Notes: a model not told the origin generated them from the letters alone. Counted from the first letter of the stretch, positions 1 to 8,985 are shown. The stretch: 64,000 nt of DNA from Halosimplex amylolyticum (GCF_051414035.1 NZ_JBLKNW010000001.1:1736001-1800000), one strand, 5' to 3'. Translations and numbers: made by a program.

Positions 1-267
1 GGCGACGCGGTCGTCGTCTCTGACGGAGAGATACTGGACGCCCAGCGCCTCCTCGGCGAGTGCGAGGGCGTCTTCGCCGAGCCCGCGAGCGCGGCAGCGG
101 TCGCCGGCGTCCGGACGGCCCGCGAGCGTGGGACGATCGCTCCCGGCGAGCGCGTCGTCGTCGTCGCCACCGGGACCGGCCTCAAAGACACCGCCAGCGC
201 GCGCCGGGCCGTCGACGACGTCATCGCCGTCGACGCCGCCGGCGAGGGGCTCCCGGACGACCTCTAA
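1..267 (+). CDS. thrC: Threonine synthase, C-terminal part (cut by window edge)
   Basis: The reading frame enters from the left edge and ends at TAA 265-267, giving 88 residues. The segment has the fold-type II PLP-enzyme tail: an 'EPASAAAVAG' stretch, then a hydrophobic strand and 'ATGTGLKD', the typical glycine-rich end of threonine synthase, which converts O-phosphohomoserine to threonine. The catalytic lysine and most of the PLP site lie outside the window, so related family members (for example threonine dehydratase-like enzymes) cannot be fully excluded; the GTGLKD ending favours threonine synthase. Confidence 0.8.
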   Translation, partial: GDAVVVSDGEILDAQRLLGECEGVFAEPASAAAVAGVRTARERGTIAPGERVVVVATGTGLKDTASARRAVDDVIAVDAAGEGLPDDL

Positions 268-301
268 CCGTTCGGCGTCACCAGCGCCGTCCCGGCGCAA
301 T

Positions 302-976
302 TCAGTTCTCGTCGACGTCGTCCATCCACAGACGAGCGCCGGTCACGACGGTCCCGCTGACCAGGATCGCGAGCTGCCAGCCGTGGCGCACGACCGGGAA
401 CATGCGCTCGGGATTCTCGACCGTGTCCGGATCGGGCCCGCCGCCGACGCCACCCGGGTTGGGGTCGACGCCCGTGGAGATGTTGACCTCCTGGGAGGAG
501 CCGCGGCTCCGCGGGCCGGTCTGCTCGGTGTCGGGGCTCAGGTCGACGTAGGACTGGACGATCCCCCGCTGGTCGGAGATCTCGAAGCGGCCGTCGAGGA
601 CGTAGAACTGGTCGTGCAGCGGCCACAGCGGGTTGACGCCGTGGTCGACGAAGTCCAGACCGATCCCCGCGAAGACGAGAGCGACGACGCTGACCCAGGC
701 GATCCGGATCCCGCGCGCACCCCAGCGGTCCCGAACGAACGACCGATCGCGAATCCGCGTGTCGGCGTACAGCACCGTGCTCGCGACGATGGGGACGAGG
801 TACGTGTGCAGAACGGTGCGGTGGCCGGCGACGGAGACGAGCGCGATAAAGGAGTCGAGATCGGGGGCGGCGGTCACGGCGAGGACGACGAGAAGAGCGC
901 GCCGGTCGAAGACCGAGCCCAGTAGCGCGGCGGCGATCAGCCCGCCGAACGCGAGATGGACCAGCGTCGAAGGCAT
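302..976 (-). CDS. Membrane-bound metal-dependent hydrolase (YdjM/DUF457-like)
   Basis: A 224-residue integral membrane protein. The N-terminus 'MPSTLVHLAFGGLIAAALLG' followed by 'AAPDLDSFIAL' and 'GHRTVLHTYL' carries the His and Asp residues that characterise the YdjM/LexA-regulated membrane hydrolase family. A second His-rich element 'LDFVDHGVNPLWPLHDQFYV' follows and a hydrophobic helix closes the protein. I chose the ATG at 976 because family members start at this MPSxxxH motif; in-frame ATGs at 988 and 1003 are possible. The segment around residues 140-185 is hydrophilic and Pro/Gly-rich. Substrate unknown. It converges with thrC. Confidence 0.7.
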   Translation of the reverse strand: MPSTLVHLAFGGLIAAALLGSVFDRRALLVVLAVTAAPDLDSFIALVSVAGHRTVLHTYLVPIVASTVLYADTRIRDRSFVRDRWGARGIRIAWVSVVALVFAGIGLDFVDHGVNPLWPLHDQFYVLDGRFEISDQRGIVQSYVDLSPDTEQTGPRSRGSSQEVNISTGVDPNPGGVGGGPDPDTVENPERMFPVVRHGWQLAILVSGTVVTGARLWMDDVDEN

Positions 977-1154
977 GGCAGTGGCCATGCGAGCCAATGG
1001 CATAACCTTTCAGGCGACGGGCGGTCCGCCGTGTGGTCCGTGCCCGGGGTGCTGAGGGCGAAAATATCCGTTCGAAACCCGCCCTGAAGCCGTATATCTG
1101 CGGCTTCACTGATTTCGCTGGCTCTTTCCCGATCGAATACGAATTCGAACCGGA

Positions 1155-2234
1155 ATGAACGGACTCGAGGTCGGGATACGACTGCTCGCCGGGGGAACGC
1201 TCATTCTGACCAACGGGTTTTTCGTCGCCATCGAGTTCGCCCTGACGCGCGCCCGACAGTTCTCGGAGTCGGAGTTCGTCGGCGACGGCGGCGGCGCGCT
1301 GGAACGGGCCTGGGAGATGACCCAGAACCTGGAGATCTACCTCACGACCTGCCAGGTCGGCATCACGGCGTCGAGCATCGCCGTCGGGATCGTCGCGGAG
1401 CCGGCGCTGGCGGCCATCTTCGAGCCGCTGTTCGCGAACACGGTCTTCGCCTCGATCGGCTCGGGCGCTATCGTCGCCTTCCTCATCATCAACCTCGTCC
1501 ACCTCACCCACGGCGAGCAGACGCCGACGTACCTGGGCGTCGAGCGCTCGCGGATGGTCTGCAAGTACGGCGCGACGCCCCTCTACTGGTTCAACTGGGC
1601 GATCTCGCCGCTGATCCGCCTCGGCGACTGGGTCGCGAAGCAGACGCTGCGCCTGTTCGGCATCGAGATGACGGGGGCGTGGCTCGAAACCGAGGAAGAC
1701 GTCATCGAGTCCCGCGCCGACCTGCGGAACAAACTCGGCTCGGTCCTCGAGGAGGGCGACCTCTCCGAGGAGCGCCGCGAAGAGGTGATGAACGCCCTCC
1801 AGATAGGCGAGCAGCCCGTCCGCGACGTCATGGTACCGACTGACGACGTCGTCGCGCTGTCGACGGAGGTCGACGCGGCCGAGAACTTCCGTCGGATCGA
1901 GGACCACCCGCACACCAGATACCCGCTCGTCGGCGACGACCTGACCGACTTCCGCGGGATCGTCTACCTGCCAGTCCTCATGCGGAACCGCCAAGAGCTG
2001 GCCGGGGACGGCGACGTCGACTTCGCCGAGCTGGCGGCACCTCCGGTGACCGTGTCCCCCGACGCCGACGTCAGCGACGCCATCGACCAGTTCCAGGCCG
2101 AGAATCAGGAGCTCGCGCTCGTCATCGAGGACGGCGAGGTGGTGGGGATGGTCACCGTGACCGACCTGCTGGAGTCGGTCACCGGCGACATCGAGGACCC
2201 AATCGACACTGGCGCCGCGCTGGCCGACGACTGA
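1155..2234 (+). CDS. CNNM transmembrane domain / CBS-pair protein (CorC/HlyC family)
   Basis: A 359-residue protein. The N-terminal ~190 residues form a DUF21/CNNM membrane domain ('TLILTNGFFVAIEFALTRAR', 'TTCQVGITASSIAVGIVAEPAL', 'IVAFLIINLVHLTHGEQTPTYLG'). A linker with 'LEEGDLSEERREEVMNALQIGEQPVRDVMVPTDDVV' leads into two CBS motifs, the second being 'LVIEDGEVVGMVTVTDLLESVTG'. Proteins of this architecture are linked to Mg2+/Co2+ efflux or homeostasis; the ion here is inferred only. No C-terminal CorC_HlyC domain is visible, so it is shorter than many bacterial members. Confidence 0.88.
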   Translation: MNGLEVGIRLLAGGTLILTNGFFVAIEFALTRARQFSESEFVGDGGGALERAWEMTQNLEIYLTTCQVGITASSIAVGIVAEPALAAIFEPLFANTVFASIGSGAIVAFLIINLVHLTHGEQTPTYLGVERSRMVCKYGATPLYWFNWAISPLIRLGDWVAKQTLRLFGIEMTGAWLETEEDVIESRADLRNKLGSVLEEGDLSEERREEVMNALQIGEQPVRDVMVPTDDVVALSTEVDAAENFRRIEDHPHTRYPLVGDDLTDFRGIVYLPVLMRNRQELAGDGDVDFAELAAPPVTVSPDADVSDAIDQFQAENQELALVIEDGEVVGMVTVTDLLESVTGDIEDPIDTGAALADD

Positions 2235-2264
2235 CGGACGCGGCCTCCGGGTCGTCCCGTCACG

Positions 2265-2317
2265 GACGTGCCGGCTGGATCTTCAGACGTGCTGGCTGGA
2301 CCTTCAGACGTGCTGGG
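2265..2317. repeat. 21-bp tandem repeat spanning the trx stop codon
   Basis: Two full 21-bp units (2265-2285 and 2286-2306, two mismatches) are followed by an 11-bp partial copy inside the coding end. Each full unit carries a copy of the thioredoxin stop codon (TCA on this strand at 2283-2285 and 2304-2306). Because 21 is seven codons, a second in-frame TGA lies exactly seven codons after the first. It looks like a tandem duplication of the gene end. Confidence 0.85.
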
Positions 2318-2756
2318 CGATCAGGTCGCGCAGCGAACCCTCGTCCTGGACGCCGACGAGGCGTTCGGCCGCCTCGCCGTCGACGAACAGGAACATCGTC
2401 GGGACGCCCTGGACGCCGTACTCGCGGGCCAGTCCCTGGTGGGCGTCGACGTCGACTTTCGCGACGGTCGCGTCGGTCGTCGCCGCGATGTCGTCGACGA
2501 TCGGTTCGAGCATCTTGCACGGGCCACACCAGTCCGCGTAGAAGTCGACGAGGACGACGCCGTCGGCGACGACCTCCTCGAAGTGGCCCCCGTCCTCGAC
2601 GTGGACCGGTTCGTCTGGGGTGTCGCCGGCCGCGCCGGAACCGGCGTCCGCCGCTCCGGAACCGCCCTCCAGGCCCTCGGATCTGAGTCGCTCTTTCTTC
2701 CGCTCGCGGATTCGCTCCAGTTCCTCCTCGGTCGCGTCGTCGCTCGCGTCACTCAT
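2304..2756 (-). CDS. trxA: Thioredoxin
   Basis: A 150-residue thioredoxin that reduces protein disulfides in the cytoplasm. The active site WCGPC is at residues 76-80 and the cis-proline is P119 in 'GVQGVPTMFLF'. An N-terminal extension of about 50 residues precedes the fold: a charged helix with 'EEELERIRERKKERLRSE', then a Gly/Ala/Ser-rich linker; such extensions are common in haloarchaeal thioredoxins. The gene is convergent with the CNNM/CBS gene. Its stop codon lies inside a 21-bp tandem repeat (2265-2317). Confidence 0.92.
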   Translation of the reverse strand: MSDASDDATEEELERIRERKKERLRSEGLEGGSGAADAGSGAAGDTPDEPVHVEDGGHFEEVVADGVVLVDFYADWCGPCKMLEPIVDDIAATTDATVAKVDVDAHQGLAREYGVQGVPTMFLFVDGEAAERLVGVQDEGSLRDLIAQHV

Positions 2757-2869
2757 CGGTCGCGACTACGGCCTCCCACCGTTTAATCTGCTCGCCGTCG
2801 TGCCCGTCGGACGCACGAACGACGGCCGACAGACGGCGATCAGCCGACGGCGTCAGACACAGAACAAGA

Positions 2870-2876
2870 TTTTAAG
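2870..2876 (+). promoter_or_regulatory. TATA-like promoter element of the PRC-barrel gene
   Basis: TTTTAAG is centred about 28 nt upstream of the ATG at 2901. This spacing predicts transcription starting at or next to the start codon, so a leaderless mRNA. Confidence 0.6.
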
Positions 2877-2900
2877 ACCCCGCCAGCCGAGTTACGGCAT

Positions 2901-3203
2901 ATGAATCCCGAGACGGCGCCGCAGGAGATCACGACGCTCGTGGGGCGGGAAGTCTACACCAAAAACGGCGTGTTCGTGGGCGAGGTCGAGGATCTGCGGC
3001 TCGACCTCGACGTCCAGCAGGTGACCGGGCTGGCGCTTCACCAGATCAACGGCGAACTGTTCGACCCGGAAGTGAGCGCCTCCCGGGGCATCATCGTCCC
3101 CTACCGCTGGGTGCAGGCGGTCGGCGACATCGTCATCGTCAACGACGTCGTCGAGCGCGTCCACGGCAGCGACGAGAGCGACGAAGAAGAAGTCGCGGCG
3201 TGA
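2901..3203 (+). CDS. PRC-barrel domain protein
   Basis: A 100-residue protein that is almost entirely one PRC-barrel: 'LVGREVYTKNGVFVGEVEDLRLDLD' then 'PYRWVQAVGDIVIVNDVVERV'. PRC-barrels occur in RimM and photosynthetic reaction-centre H subunits and serve as small RNA- or protein-interaction modules. Standalone archaeal members are common and have been linked to cell division (CdpB-type proteins); which subgroup this one belongs to cannot be decided here. The C-terminal tail is strongly acidic. The start is supported by a TATA element 28 nt upstream. Confidence 0.82.
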   Translation: MNPETAPQEITTLVGREVYTKNGVFVGEVEDLRLDLDVQQVTGLALHQINGELFDPEVSASRGIIVPYRWVQAVGDIVIVNDVVERVHGSDESDEEEVAA

Positions 3204-3216
3204 CCGCTCGCCGCTT

Positions 3217-3615
3217 CTAGAACGCGTCGTCTTCGAGCGTGATGTCCGCGTGGAGTTCCTCCCGGAGCGCGGAGTGAACGTGACAGATCTCCTCGCCGAG
3301 TTCGACGATCTCCTGCCCGTCGTCGCCGAGTGACTCCTCGACCTTGAGCGTCCAGGACATCGACACGAGATCGTCGTCCTCGTCGAGATCGCCCTCGGCC
3401 TCGACCTCGATGCGGCCGACGTCGTCGTAGCCGGTCTGCTGGGCGGCCACGCGGAACGCGGGGACGTAACACGAGGGGTAGTCGGCGACGAGGACCTGAT
3501 TGGCCGAGGGGCCGTCCTCTGACAGCGCGTCGACGACGAGCGACCACTCGCCGTCGATCTCGTTTTCTACCGTGTACCCTTCCTCACAGACGCTGGTGAC
3601 TTCGATATCGGACAT
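3217..3615 (-). CDS. OsmC/Ohr-family protein
   Basis: A 132-residue single-domain protein with an OsmC-like core: 'NQVLVADYPSCYVPAFRVAAQQTGYDDVGRIEVEAEGDLD' followed by a strand ('VSMSWTLKVEES') and a C-terminal helix with 'EEICHVHSALREELHADITLE'. Family members are thiol-dependent peroxidases acting on organic hydroperoxides. Two cysteines are present, in 'SCYVP' and 'EICHVHSAL', matching the two-cysteine pattern expected for activity. It is convergent with the PRC-barrel gene, 13 nt apart. Confidence 0.8.
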   Translation of the reverse strand: MSDIEVTSVCEEGYTVENEIDGEWSLVVDALSEDGPSANQVLVADYPSCYVPAFRVAAQQTGYDDVGRIEVEAEGDLDEDDDLVSMSWTLKVEESLGDDGQEIVELGEEICHVHSALREELHADITLEDDAF

Positions 3616-3717
3616 TGCACTCGGGACATCGAACCCACCCTCCTAAAGAATACCTAACCGATAATGTTCGGCCATACAGCCTCCGCGGACGGGTGAGACG
3701 ACCCCGCGAGGGCCGAC

Positions 3718-4449
3718 TCAGTAGCCCTCGGTGAGGTCGAACGTCTCGTCGCCGTCGAGGACGTGGACCTGGGCGTCGCTGCCGGTCCCGGCCACTTCGT
3801 TGACGAAGTCCCGGGTGTCGACCTCGATCGGCGGGAACGTGTCGTAGTGCATCGGGAAGACGTGGTCGACGTCGAGCCAGTCGGTCGCGATGGCGGCCTG
3901 CATCGGCCCCATCGTGAAGTGGTCGCCGACCGGGAGCGCCGCGGCGTCAGGCTCCAGGAACGGGCCGATCACGTCGCGCATCTCGGTCATGAGGCCGGTG
4001 TCGCCGGCGTGGTAGAACGTCTCGCTCTCCTCGTCGGAGACCTGCGTCGGCTTGGTGTCGGAGATGACGAAACCGGCGGGCATGCCGCCCGAGGTGCCGT
4101 AGGTGGTATCCATGCCGTTGGTGTGGTCGGCGCGGTGCATCGTGACGAACGCGTCGCCGACCTCGACGGTGCCGCCCAGGTTCATCCCCATCCCGCCGAC
4201 GGCGCCGAAGTCGCCGTACTGGTCGCGGCAGTACTCGACGACTTCGGGCGACGCGATCAGCGTGTTCTCCTCGTAGCGGTCCACGTCACCGATGTGGTCC
4301 GCGTGCCCGTGCGTGAGCAGGACGTAGTCCGGGTCGATCTCCTCCGGGTCTGTGTCCGTCTTCGGGTTCTCGAAGAACGGGTCGATCAGCAGTTCGGTAC
4401 TCCCCACCGTTACGTGCCACGTCGAGTGGCCGTGCCAGGTCAGTTCCAT
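3718..4449 (-). CDS. Metal-dependent hydrolase, metallo-beta-lactamase superfamily (UPF0173-like)
   Basis: A 243-residue protein beginning 'MELTWHGHSTWHV', the hallmark start of the UPF0173/YtkL group. The zinc-ligand motif 'LTHGHADHIGD' is at about residues 53-63, followed by 'MHRADHTNG', 'YHAGDTGLM', 'PVGDHFTMG' and 'FPMHYDTFP', which supply the remaining His/Asp ligands of a binuclear metal centre. Members act on diverse substrates; none can be assigned here. The ATG at 4449 matches the family start better than one 10 codons further upstream. Confidence 0.88.
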   Translation of the reverse strand: MELTWHGHSTWHVTVGSTELLIDPFFENPKTDTDPEEIDPDYVLLTHGHADHIGDVDRYEENTLIASPEVVEYCRDQYGDFGAVGGMGMNLGGTVEVGDAFVTMHRADHTNGMDTTYGTSGGMPAGFVISDTKPTQVSDEESETFYHAGDTGLMTEMRDVIGPFLEPDAAALPVGDHFTMGPMQAAIATDWLDVDHVFPMHYDTFPPIEVDTRDFVNEVAGTGSDAQVHVLDGDETFDLTEGY

Positions 4450-4574
4450 GGTTCGGCTCGTGATAGGAGGCAAACACACTTAATGCTACGACCACCGGAA
4501 GTGCGACACCGATCCCCGTGACAGCGCGGACGCCACCGGTATGTTTTTGTCGCCTCGCTGTCGATTCTCGCGAC

Positions 4575-4931
4575 GTGACCGATAGCGTGCGCCGCTGTGC
4601 GTATCTCTGGGGGGTCCGCACGGCTGGCATCGTGACGTTCGTTCTCTACGGCGCACTCTGGCTAGGCGGAGCCAGCGGCGAGGACTTCGTCGATCTGACG
4701 ATCCTACTCGCGCTCGTCTGCCTGAGCCCCGGCTGCCTCGTCCTCGGGTGGGTGGAGTCGGGCGTGAGTATCGTGAGTAGCGCCTCGGAGATGGGAGTGG
4801 TCCTGGACGCCGACGCGCGCCGGCGGGCCGGCGACTCGACTGGCTCCCGTCTGGTCCCGCTCGGGTTCCTCCTCACCGGGATCGGCGTGCAGGGAATACT
4901 GCTCACCGCGTTCGTGACGATCGTCCGCTGA
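4575..4931 (+). CDS. Hypothetical small membrane protein
   Basis: A 118-residue protein from the GTG at 4575 (an upstream in-frame start at 4518 would add a Cys-containing, poorly acidic 19 residues). Three likely membrane helices: 'GIVTFVLYGALWLGG', 'LTILLALVCLSPGCLVLGWV' and 'LVPLGFLLTGIGVQGILLTAFVTIV'. Between the last two is a soluble loop with 'EMGVVLDADARRRAGD'. I do not recognise the family. Confidence 0.6.
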   Translation: MTDSVRRCAYLWGVRTAGIVTFVLYGALWLGGASGEDFVDLTILLALVCLSPGCLVLGWVESGVSIVSSASEMGVVLDADARRRAGDSTGSRLVPLGFLLTGIGVQGILLTAFVTIVR

Positions 4932-4968
4932 ACACCGACGGAGAGCGGCCGCTCGAACGCCGCTCCCG

Positions 4969-5313
4969 CTACCCGTCGGATTCCCCGTCGGCCCGCTGTT
5001 GGCGCTGCTGTGCCGCGCGCTGCTGTTTTCGCCGCTTCTCCCGCTCGCGCCGTCGCTTCTTCTGGTTCTCCTGCGCGCGATTGCTCGCGTACCGGACCCA
5101 GGCGTAGGCCTGGCGGTCGAGTTCCCGGAAGAGGAGGGCGACCGCCCCCACGATGGCCACGACGACGACGAGCGCGACGAGCAGCGGCGAAGAGAGGTGG
5201 ATCGAGAGGTACGTCGCGACGAGCGAGACGAGTGCGACCTCCAGGCCGACGCGGAGCGCGGGGCGTCGCCAGTCCGGCCGTCCGGACCCGTCCGTCGCGA
5301 CCTTCGGAGCCAT
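4969..5313 (-). CDS. Hypothetical membrane protein with highly charged C-terminal tail
   Basis: A 114-residue protein starting at the ATG 5313. Two adjacent membrane helices ('VGLEVALVSLVATYLSIHLS' and 'LLVALVVVVAIVGAVALLF') precede 'RELDRQAYAWVRYASNR'. A very basic, glutamine-rich tail (about residues 80-110) follows and is likely a cytoplasmic helix. Such a basic tail is unusual for a haloarchaeal proteome and might contact nucleic acid or lipid head groups (inference). Family not recognised. Confidence 0.6.
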   Translation of the reverse strand: MAPKVATDGSGRPDWRRPALRVGLEVALVSLVATYLSIHLSSPLLVALVVVVAIVGAVALLFRELDRQAYAWVRYASNRAQENQKKRRREREKRRKQQRAAQQRQQRADGESDG

Positions 5314-5442
5314 GCCCTTCCCTTTGGGGAACTCGGTGTTGTACTTTACCCCGCGCGGACGGGATCCCCCGACGAGCGGCGACCACTCCGAGCAGCCGGA
5401 ACCACCAACCGATATACGTCGCCCAGCCGACAGCAACGGACG

Positions 5443-6855
5443 ATGGCTCCCGACAGCCCCTCTGCGAATCGCGGCGATACCGGACCATCCGCCGACCGCG
5501 TCGAAGCGGCGCTCGCCCGCGTCGAATCGTGGTTCGACGACGCGGACTGCCCGGGCGCGAGCGTCGCGCTGACCGACGGGTCGGAGGTCCTCGCCGCGAG
5601 CGGATTCGGCGAACGGACGCTCGACCCGAGCGCGCCCGCGACCGCGGACACCCGCTACGCCGTCGGCTCCGTCTCCAAGCCGGTGACCGCGCTGGCTGTC
5701 CTCACTCTCGCCGACCGCGACCGGATCGACGTAGCGGACCCGGTCTCCGCGTACCTGTCGTACTTCGAGGGCGCTCCCGGAGACCCGATCACCGTCGCCG
5801 AACTGCTCTCGCACACGTCGGGGATGCCGAACGACGACCTCGCGTTCGCGGCCGGGGACCTCGACGGCTGGGACAACTTCCGCGCGTTCGTCGACGGGAC
5901 GCTCGACCGGCGGCGAACCGACGGCGACCGTTTCTTGTACTACAACTCCGGATACGCCGTGCTGGCTCACCTCGTCGAGTCAGTGTCCGGGACGGACTTC
6001 GCGTCGTTCGTCGAGCGCGAGGTGTTCGACCCGCTCGGGATGGATGGGACGACGTCCGACAGTTCGGTGCTGGGAGACCCGTCTGCGGACGTGATGAGCC
6101 CCTACGTCACCGAAGACGGCGAGTTCCGCGAGGCACCGGTGTCCGACAACCCCGTTCTGTCAAGCGACGTGTTGCGGGGACCCGGCGGGCTGATCGCGAG
6201 CGTCACGGACCTCGCTCGATTCCTGCAGACGCACCTCGGGGACGGATCTCCGTTCGACGAAGACCTGATCCGCCGGATGCGCAATCCGGCGGCCCCCCGC
6301 AAGCGACTCATCGACGGGACCGAGTACGCCTACGGCTACGGGTGGGAGATCCGACCGTTCGGGACCGACGCGCTGGTCGGTCACAGCGGGAACACGGGCG
6401 CTTCGGGCGCCTATATTGGCTTTCTCGAAGACGAGGGCATCGGGATCGCGATCGCGTGTAACGGAGTCGCCGACCCTGGGGGCCCAGCCCGGGACGCCCT
6501 CGCATTCGCGGCCGGGCACGATCCCGATTCGGTCGACCCGGTCCGGTCCATCGAGCGGCGCGTTCGCGCCCTGACCGGCCGCTACGAGACCCCGAGCGGT
6601 AACCACCGGGCGACGGTGACGGAAGACGGCGCCCACCTAGACGTCGAGTTCGGCGGCGAAGTCGAGGGGTTCGAGATCCGACTGCTCCCCACGGATCTGG
6701 CGTCCCACTGCTGTCGATTCACCGACGTCGACTGCGTCGAAAGCACGACGGACGCGGAGTTCTTCACTGCGGACGAGTCCGTCGAACTCCTGTTCGAGGG
6801 GATGCTGTTCCGTCGCGTCGGCGAGCGTCGCGGCGACGGTCCGGCCGAGGCGTGA
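5443..6855 (+). CDS. Serine hydrolase, beta-lactamase class C / penicillin-binding-protein-like
   Basis: A 470-residue protein with the complete set of class C-type motifs: S76-V-S-K79 (nucleophile and general base), Y166-Y-N168, and H314-S-G as the third motif. The catalytic domain covers about residues 20-355; the remaining ~110 residues form a beta-rich C-terminal domain ('LTGRYETPSGNHRATVTEDG') like the lipocalin-type tail of many esterase-like family members. No signal peptide is visible, so it is probably cytoplasmic. In archaea, which lack murein, these are usually esterases, amidases or peptidases; the substrate is unknown. Confidence 0.85.
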   Translation: MAPDSPSANRGDTGPSADRVEAALARVESWFDDADCPGASVALTDGSEVLAASGFGERTLDPSAPATADTRYAVGSVSKPVTALAVLTLADRDRIDVADPVSAYLSYFEGAPGDPITVAELLSHTSGMPNDDLAFAAGDLDGWDNFRAFVDGTLDRRRTDGDRFLYYNSGYAVLAHLVESVSGTDFASFVEREVFDPLGMDGTTSDSSVLGDPSADVMSPYVTEDGEFREAPVSDNPVLSSDVLRGPGGLIASVTDLARFLQTHLGDGSPFDEDLIRRMRNPAAPRKRLIDGTEYAYGYGWEIRPFGTDALVGHSGNTGASGAYIGFLEDEGIGIAIACNGVADPGGPARDALAFAAGHDPDSVDPVRSIERRVRALTGRYETPSGNHRATVTEDGAHLDVEFGGEVEGFEIRLLPTDLASHCCRFTDVDCVESTTDAEFFTADESVELLFEGMLFRRVGERRGDGPAEA

Positions 6856-6897
6856 TCTGAAGCGACGAGAAGCGGGTCGGCGGCCCGGAAGCGGCCG

Positions 6898-8829
6898 TCA
6901 GTCGTCGGCACCGGCGACGCCCGCGGCGGCGCCCTCGTCGGTCTGGGAGGCCCACAGGCCGGCGTAGGCGCCGCCGTGGTCGACGAGGTCGTCGTGGCTC
7001 CCGGTCTCGATGACCTCGCCCTCGTCCATGACGACGATGCGGTCGGCGTCCTGGATGGTCGAGAGGCGGTGTGCGATGATGAACGCCGTCCGGTCGGCCG
7101 TCAGCGTCTCCAGGTTGCGCTGGATGAGTTGCTCGGTCTCGGTGTCGACGTCGGAGGTGGCCTCGTCGAGGACGATGACGTCCGGATCGTTCAGGAGCGT
7201 GCGGGCGATGGAGACGCGCTGGCGCTGGCCGCCCGAGAGCTTCACGCCGCGTTCGCCGACCATCGTGTCGTACCCGTCCGGCAGGTCGGTGATGAACGAG
7301 TGGGCGCCCGCCGCCTTCGCGGCTTCGACCACCTGCTCGTTCACGTGGTCGGGAACGTTGTCGTAGTGTTCCAGTACCGACCGGAACAGCTCGTCGTCGC
7401 CGTACGCGATGTTTTCGCGGATCGTCCCCGAGAACATGTAGGGGTCCTGTTCGACGACGCCGATCCGGTTGCGCAGCGTCTGCAGGTCGTACTCGCGCAC
7501 GTCCGTCCCGTCGATGGTTACTGCCCCGTCGTCCACGTCGTAGAACCGCGGCGGGAGTTTCAGGAGCGTCGACTTGCCGGACCCGCTGGTGCCGGCGAAG
7601 CCGACCGTCTCGCCCGCTTCGACGTCGAGGTCGACGCCGTCGAGGATCTGGTCGCCGCCCTCGGAGTAGCTGAAGTCGACGTCCTCGAAGCCGACCCGTC
7701 CCTCGACGTCGTCGGGCGCGTGGCCGTCCGCGGCGTCCGTTACGTCGGCGGTGTAGCCGAGGACGCCGAACACGCGCTCGGCGCTGGATTTGGCCTTCTG
7801 GTAGTTGTTCGCGGTCTTCCCGATGCGGGTCATCGGCCCGTCGAGGTAGCGGAGGAACATGAAGAACGTGACGAACGTCCCCGCAGTCAGGCCCCCTGCG
7901 GTGACGGCGTCGGTCCCCCCGAGGACGAGGATCGTCACGAACATCGCGCCGACGAGCAGGCGCAGCGAGGCGAAGAAGGCCTTCCGGACGGTGATCGCGC
8001 CGATCTTCTCGTCGCGGTAGCCGCCGGACTGCTCGGCGACGCGGTCGCGCTCGACGTCGTAGCGGTCGAAGGACTTGACGATGGCGGCTCCGCCGAGGTT
8101 GTTCGACAGGCGCGTGTTCATCCGCGCGACGAGCTCGCGGATCCGCTTGTACTTCGGCTCGATCCACATGATGAACTTCGCCGTGATCAGCGCGATGATC
8201 GGGACGGGGACGAGCACGAGCAGACCGAGCCGCGGCGCCGTGTAGATCATCCACCCGCCGACGAGCCCGAAGATCATGACCGCGCGGGTGATCTCCCGGA
8301 TCTCGGCGTTGAAGAAGTCTTCCAGCCGGTTGATGTCGCTGTTGAGGATCGACATCATCCCGCCGGTCTGGTGGTTGTTGAAGAAGTCGAGCGAGAGGCG
8401 CTGCATGTGGTCGTACGTGTCCAGCCGGAGGTCGTGCTGGATGCGCTGGGCCGTCGTCTGGAAGAAGTAGCGCGACCCGAAGTGGCTGATCGACTGGACG
8501 ACGTACGCGCCGCCCGCGAGCGCCCCGAGGTAGTACAGCATGTCGAGGCGCGCCTGCCTGTCGTCGAGCGCCACCGGCTCCGAGGGGACGAGGTTGATCG
8601 CCGAGAGGACGCTGTTCGCGGTCCCCGAGGGGTTGACCGCGAGGTCGATGGCCGCGGCGATGAGCAGCGCGGGGAACAGCCGCGCGACGCGGTTGATCAT
8701 CGTCGAGACGACGCCGAGGGCGAGCGGTGCCCAGTACGGAACGGCGTACTTGAAGAGGCTCAACATCGGGTGGCCGTCGACTTCTTCGCGTATCTCGTCG
8801 AAACTGCCGTGGGGGTCTGGACGTGCCAT
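6898..8829 (-). CDS. ABC transporter, fused permease and ATPase (exporter type)
   Basis: A 643-residue half-transporter with an N-terminal six-helix type I exporter membrane domain (about residues 30-330) and a C-terminal nucleotide-binding domain. Walker A GTSGSGKS is at about residues 413-420, the signature LSGGQ at about 529-533, followed by 'VIVLDEATSDVDTET' (Walker B) and 'IAHRLSTI' (H-loop). It should act as a homodimer or with a partner. Substrate unknown; lipid, drug or peptide export are family options. The ATG at 8829 is chosen because the upstream 25 codons are basic and not family-like. Confidence 0.9.
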   Translation of the reverse strand: MARPDPHGSFDEIREEVDGHPMLSLFKYAVPYWAPLALGVVSTMINRVARLFPALLIAAAIDLAVNPSGTANSVLSAINLVPSEPVALDDRQARLDMLYYLGALAGGAYVVQSISHFGSRYFFQTTAQRIQHDLRLDTYDHMQRLSLDFFNNHQTGGMMSILNSDINRLEDFFNAEIREITRAVMIFGLVGGWMIYTAPRLGLLVLVPVPIIALITAKFIMWIEPKYKRIRELVARMNTRLSNNLGGAAIVKSFDRYDVERDRVAEQSGGYRDEKIGAITVRKAFFASLRLLVGAMFVTILVLGGTDAVTAGGLTAGTFVTFFMFLRYLDGPMTRIGKTANNYQKAKSSAERVFGVLGYTADVTDAADGHAPDDVEGRVGFEDVDFSYSEGGDQILDGVDLDVEAGETVGFAGTSGSGKSTLLKLPPRFYDVDDGAVTIDGTDVREYDLQTLRNRIGVVEQDPYMFSGTIRENIAYGDDELFRSVLEHYDNVPDHVNEQVVEAAKAAGAHSFITDLPDGYDTMVGERGVKLSGGQRQRVSIARTLLNDPDVIVLDEATSDVDTETEQLIQRNLETLTADRTAFIIAHRLSTIQDADRIVVMDEGEVIETGSHDDLVDHGGAYAGLWASQTDEGAAAGVAGADD

Positions 8830-8985
8830 TCGGTCGACTCCGCTTGTCCATTGACGCCCAAAAACCCCCCTTAGGGGGAGAGACTCTCTGGATTTGCACG
8901 TCAACCGGTACCGAGGGGCGCCGGACGGCGGCGGGGTCGCGAGTCCGGTCCGCGGATTTTTCCGTCTGGTCGCCTACGACTCGCT

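Noticed and set aside
264..1994. Long 576-codon minus-strand open frame
   Set aside because: It is antisense to the clear CNNM/CBS gene and overlaps the hydrolase gene in another frame; it is Arg/Asp-rich with no domain, typical of GC-rich shadow frames.
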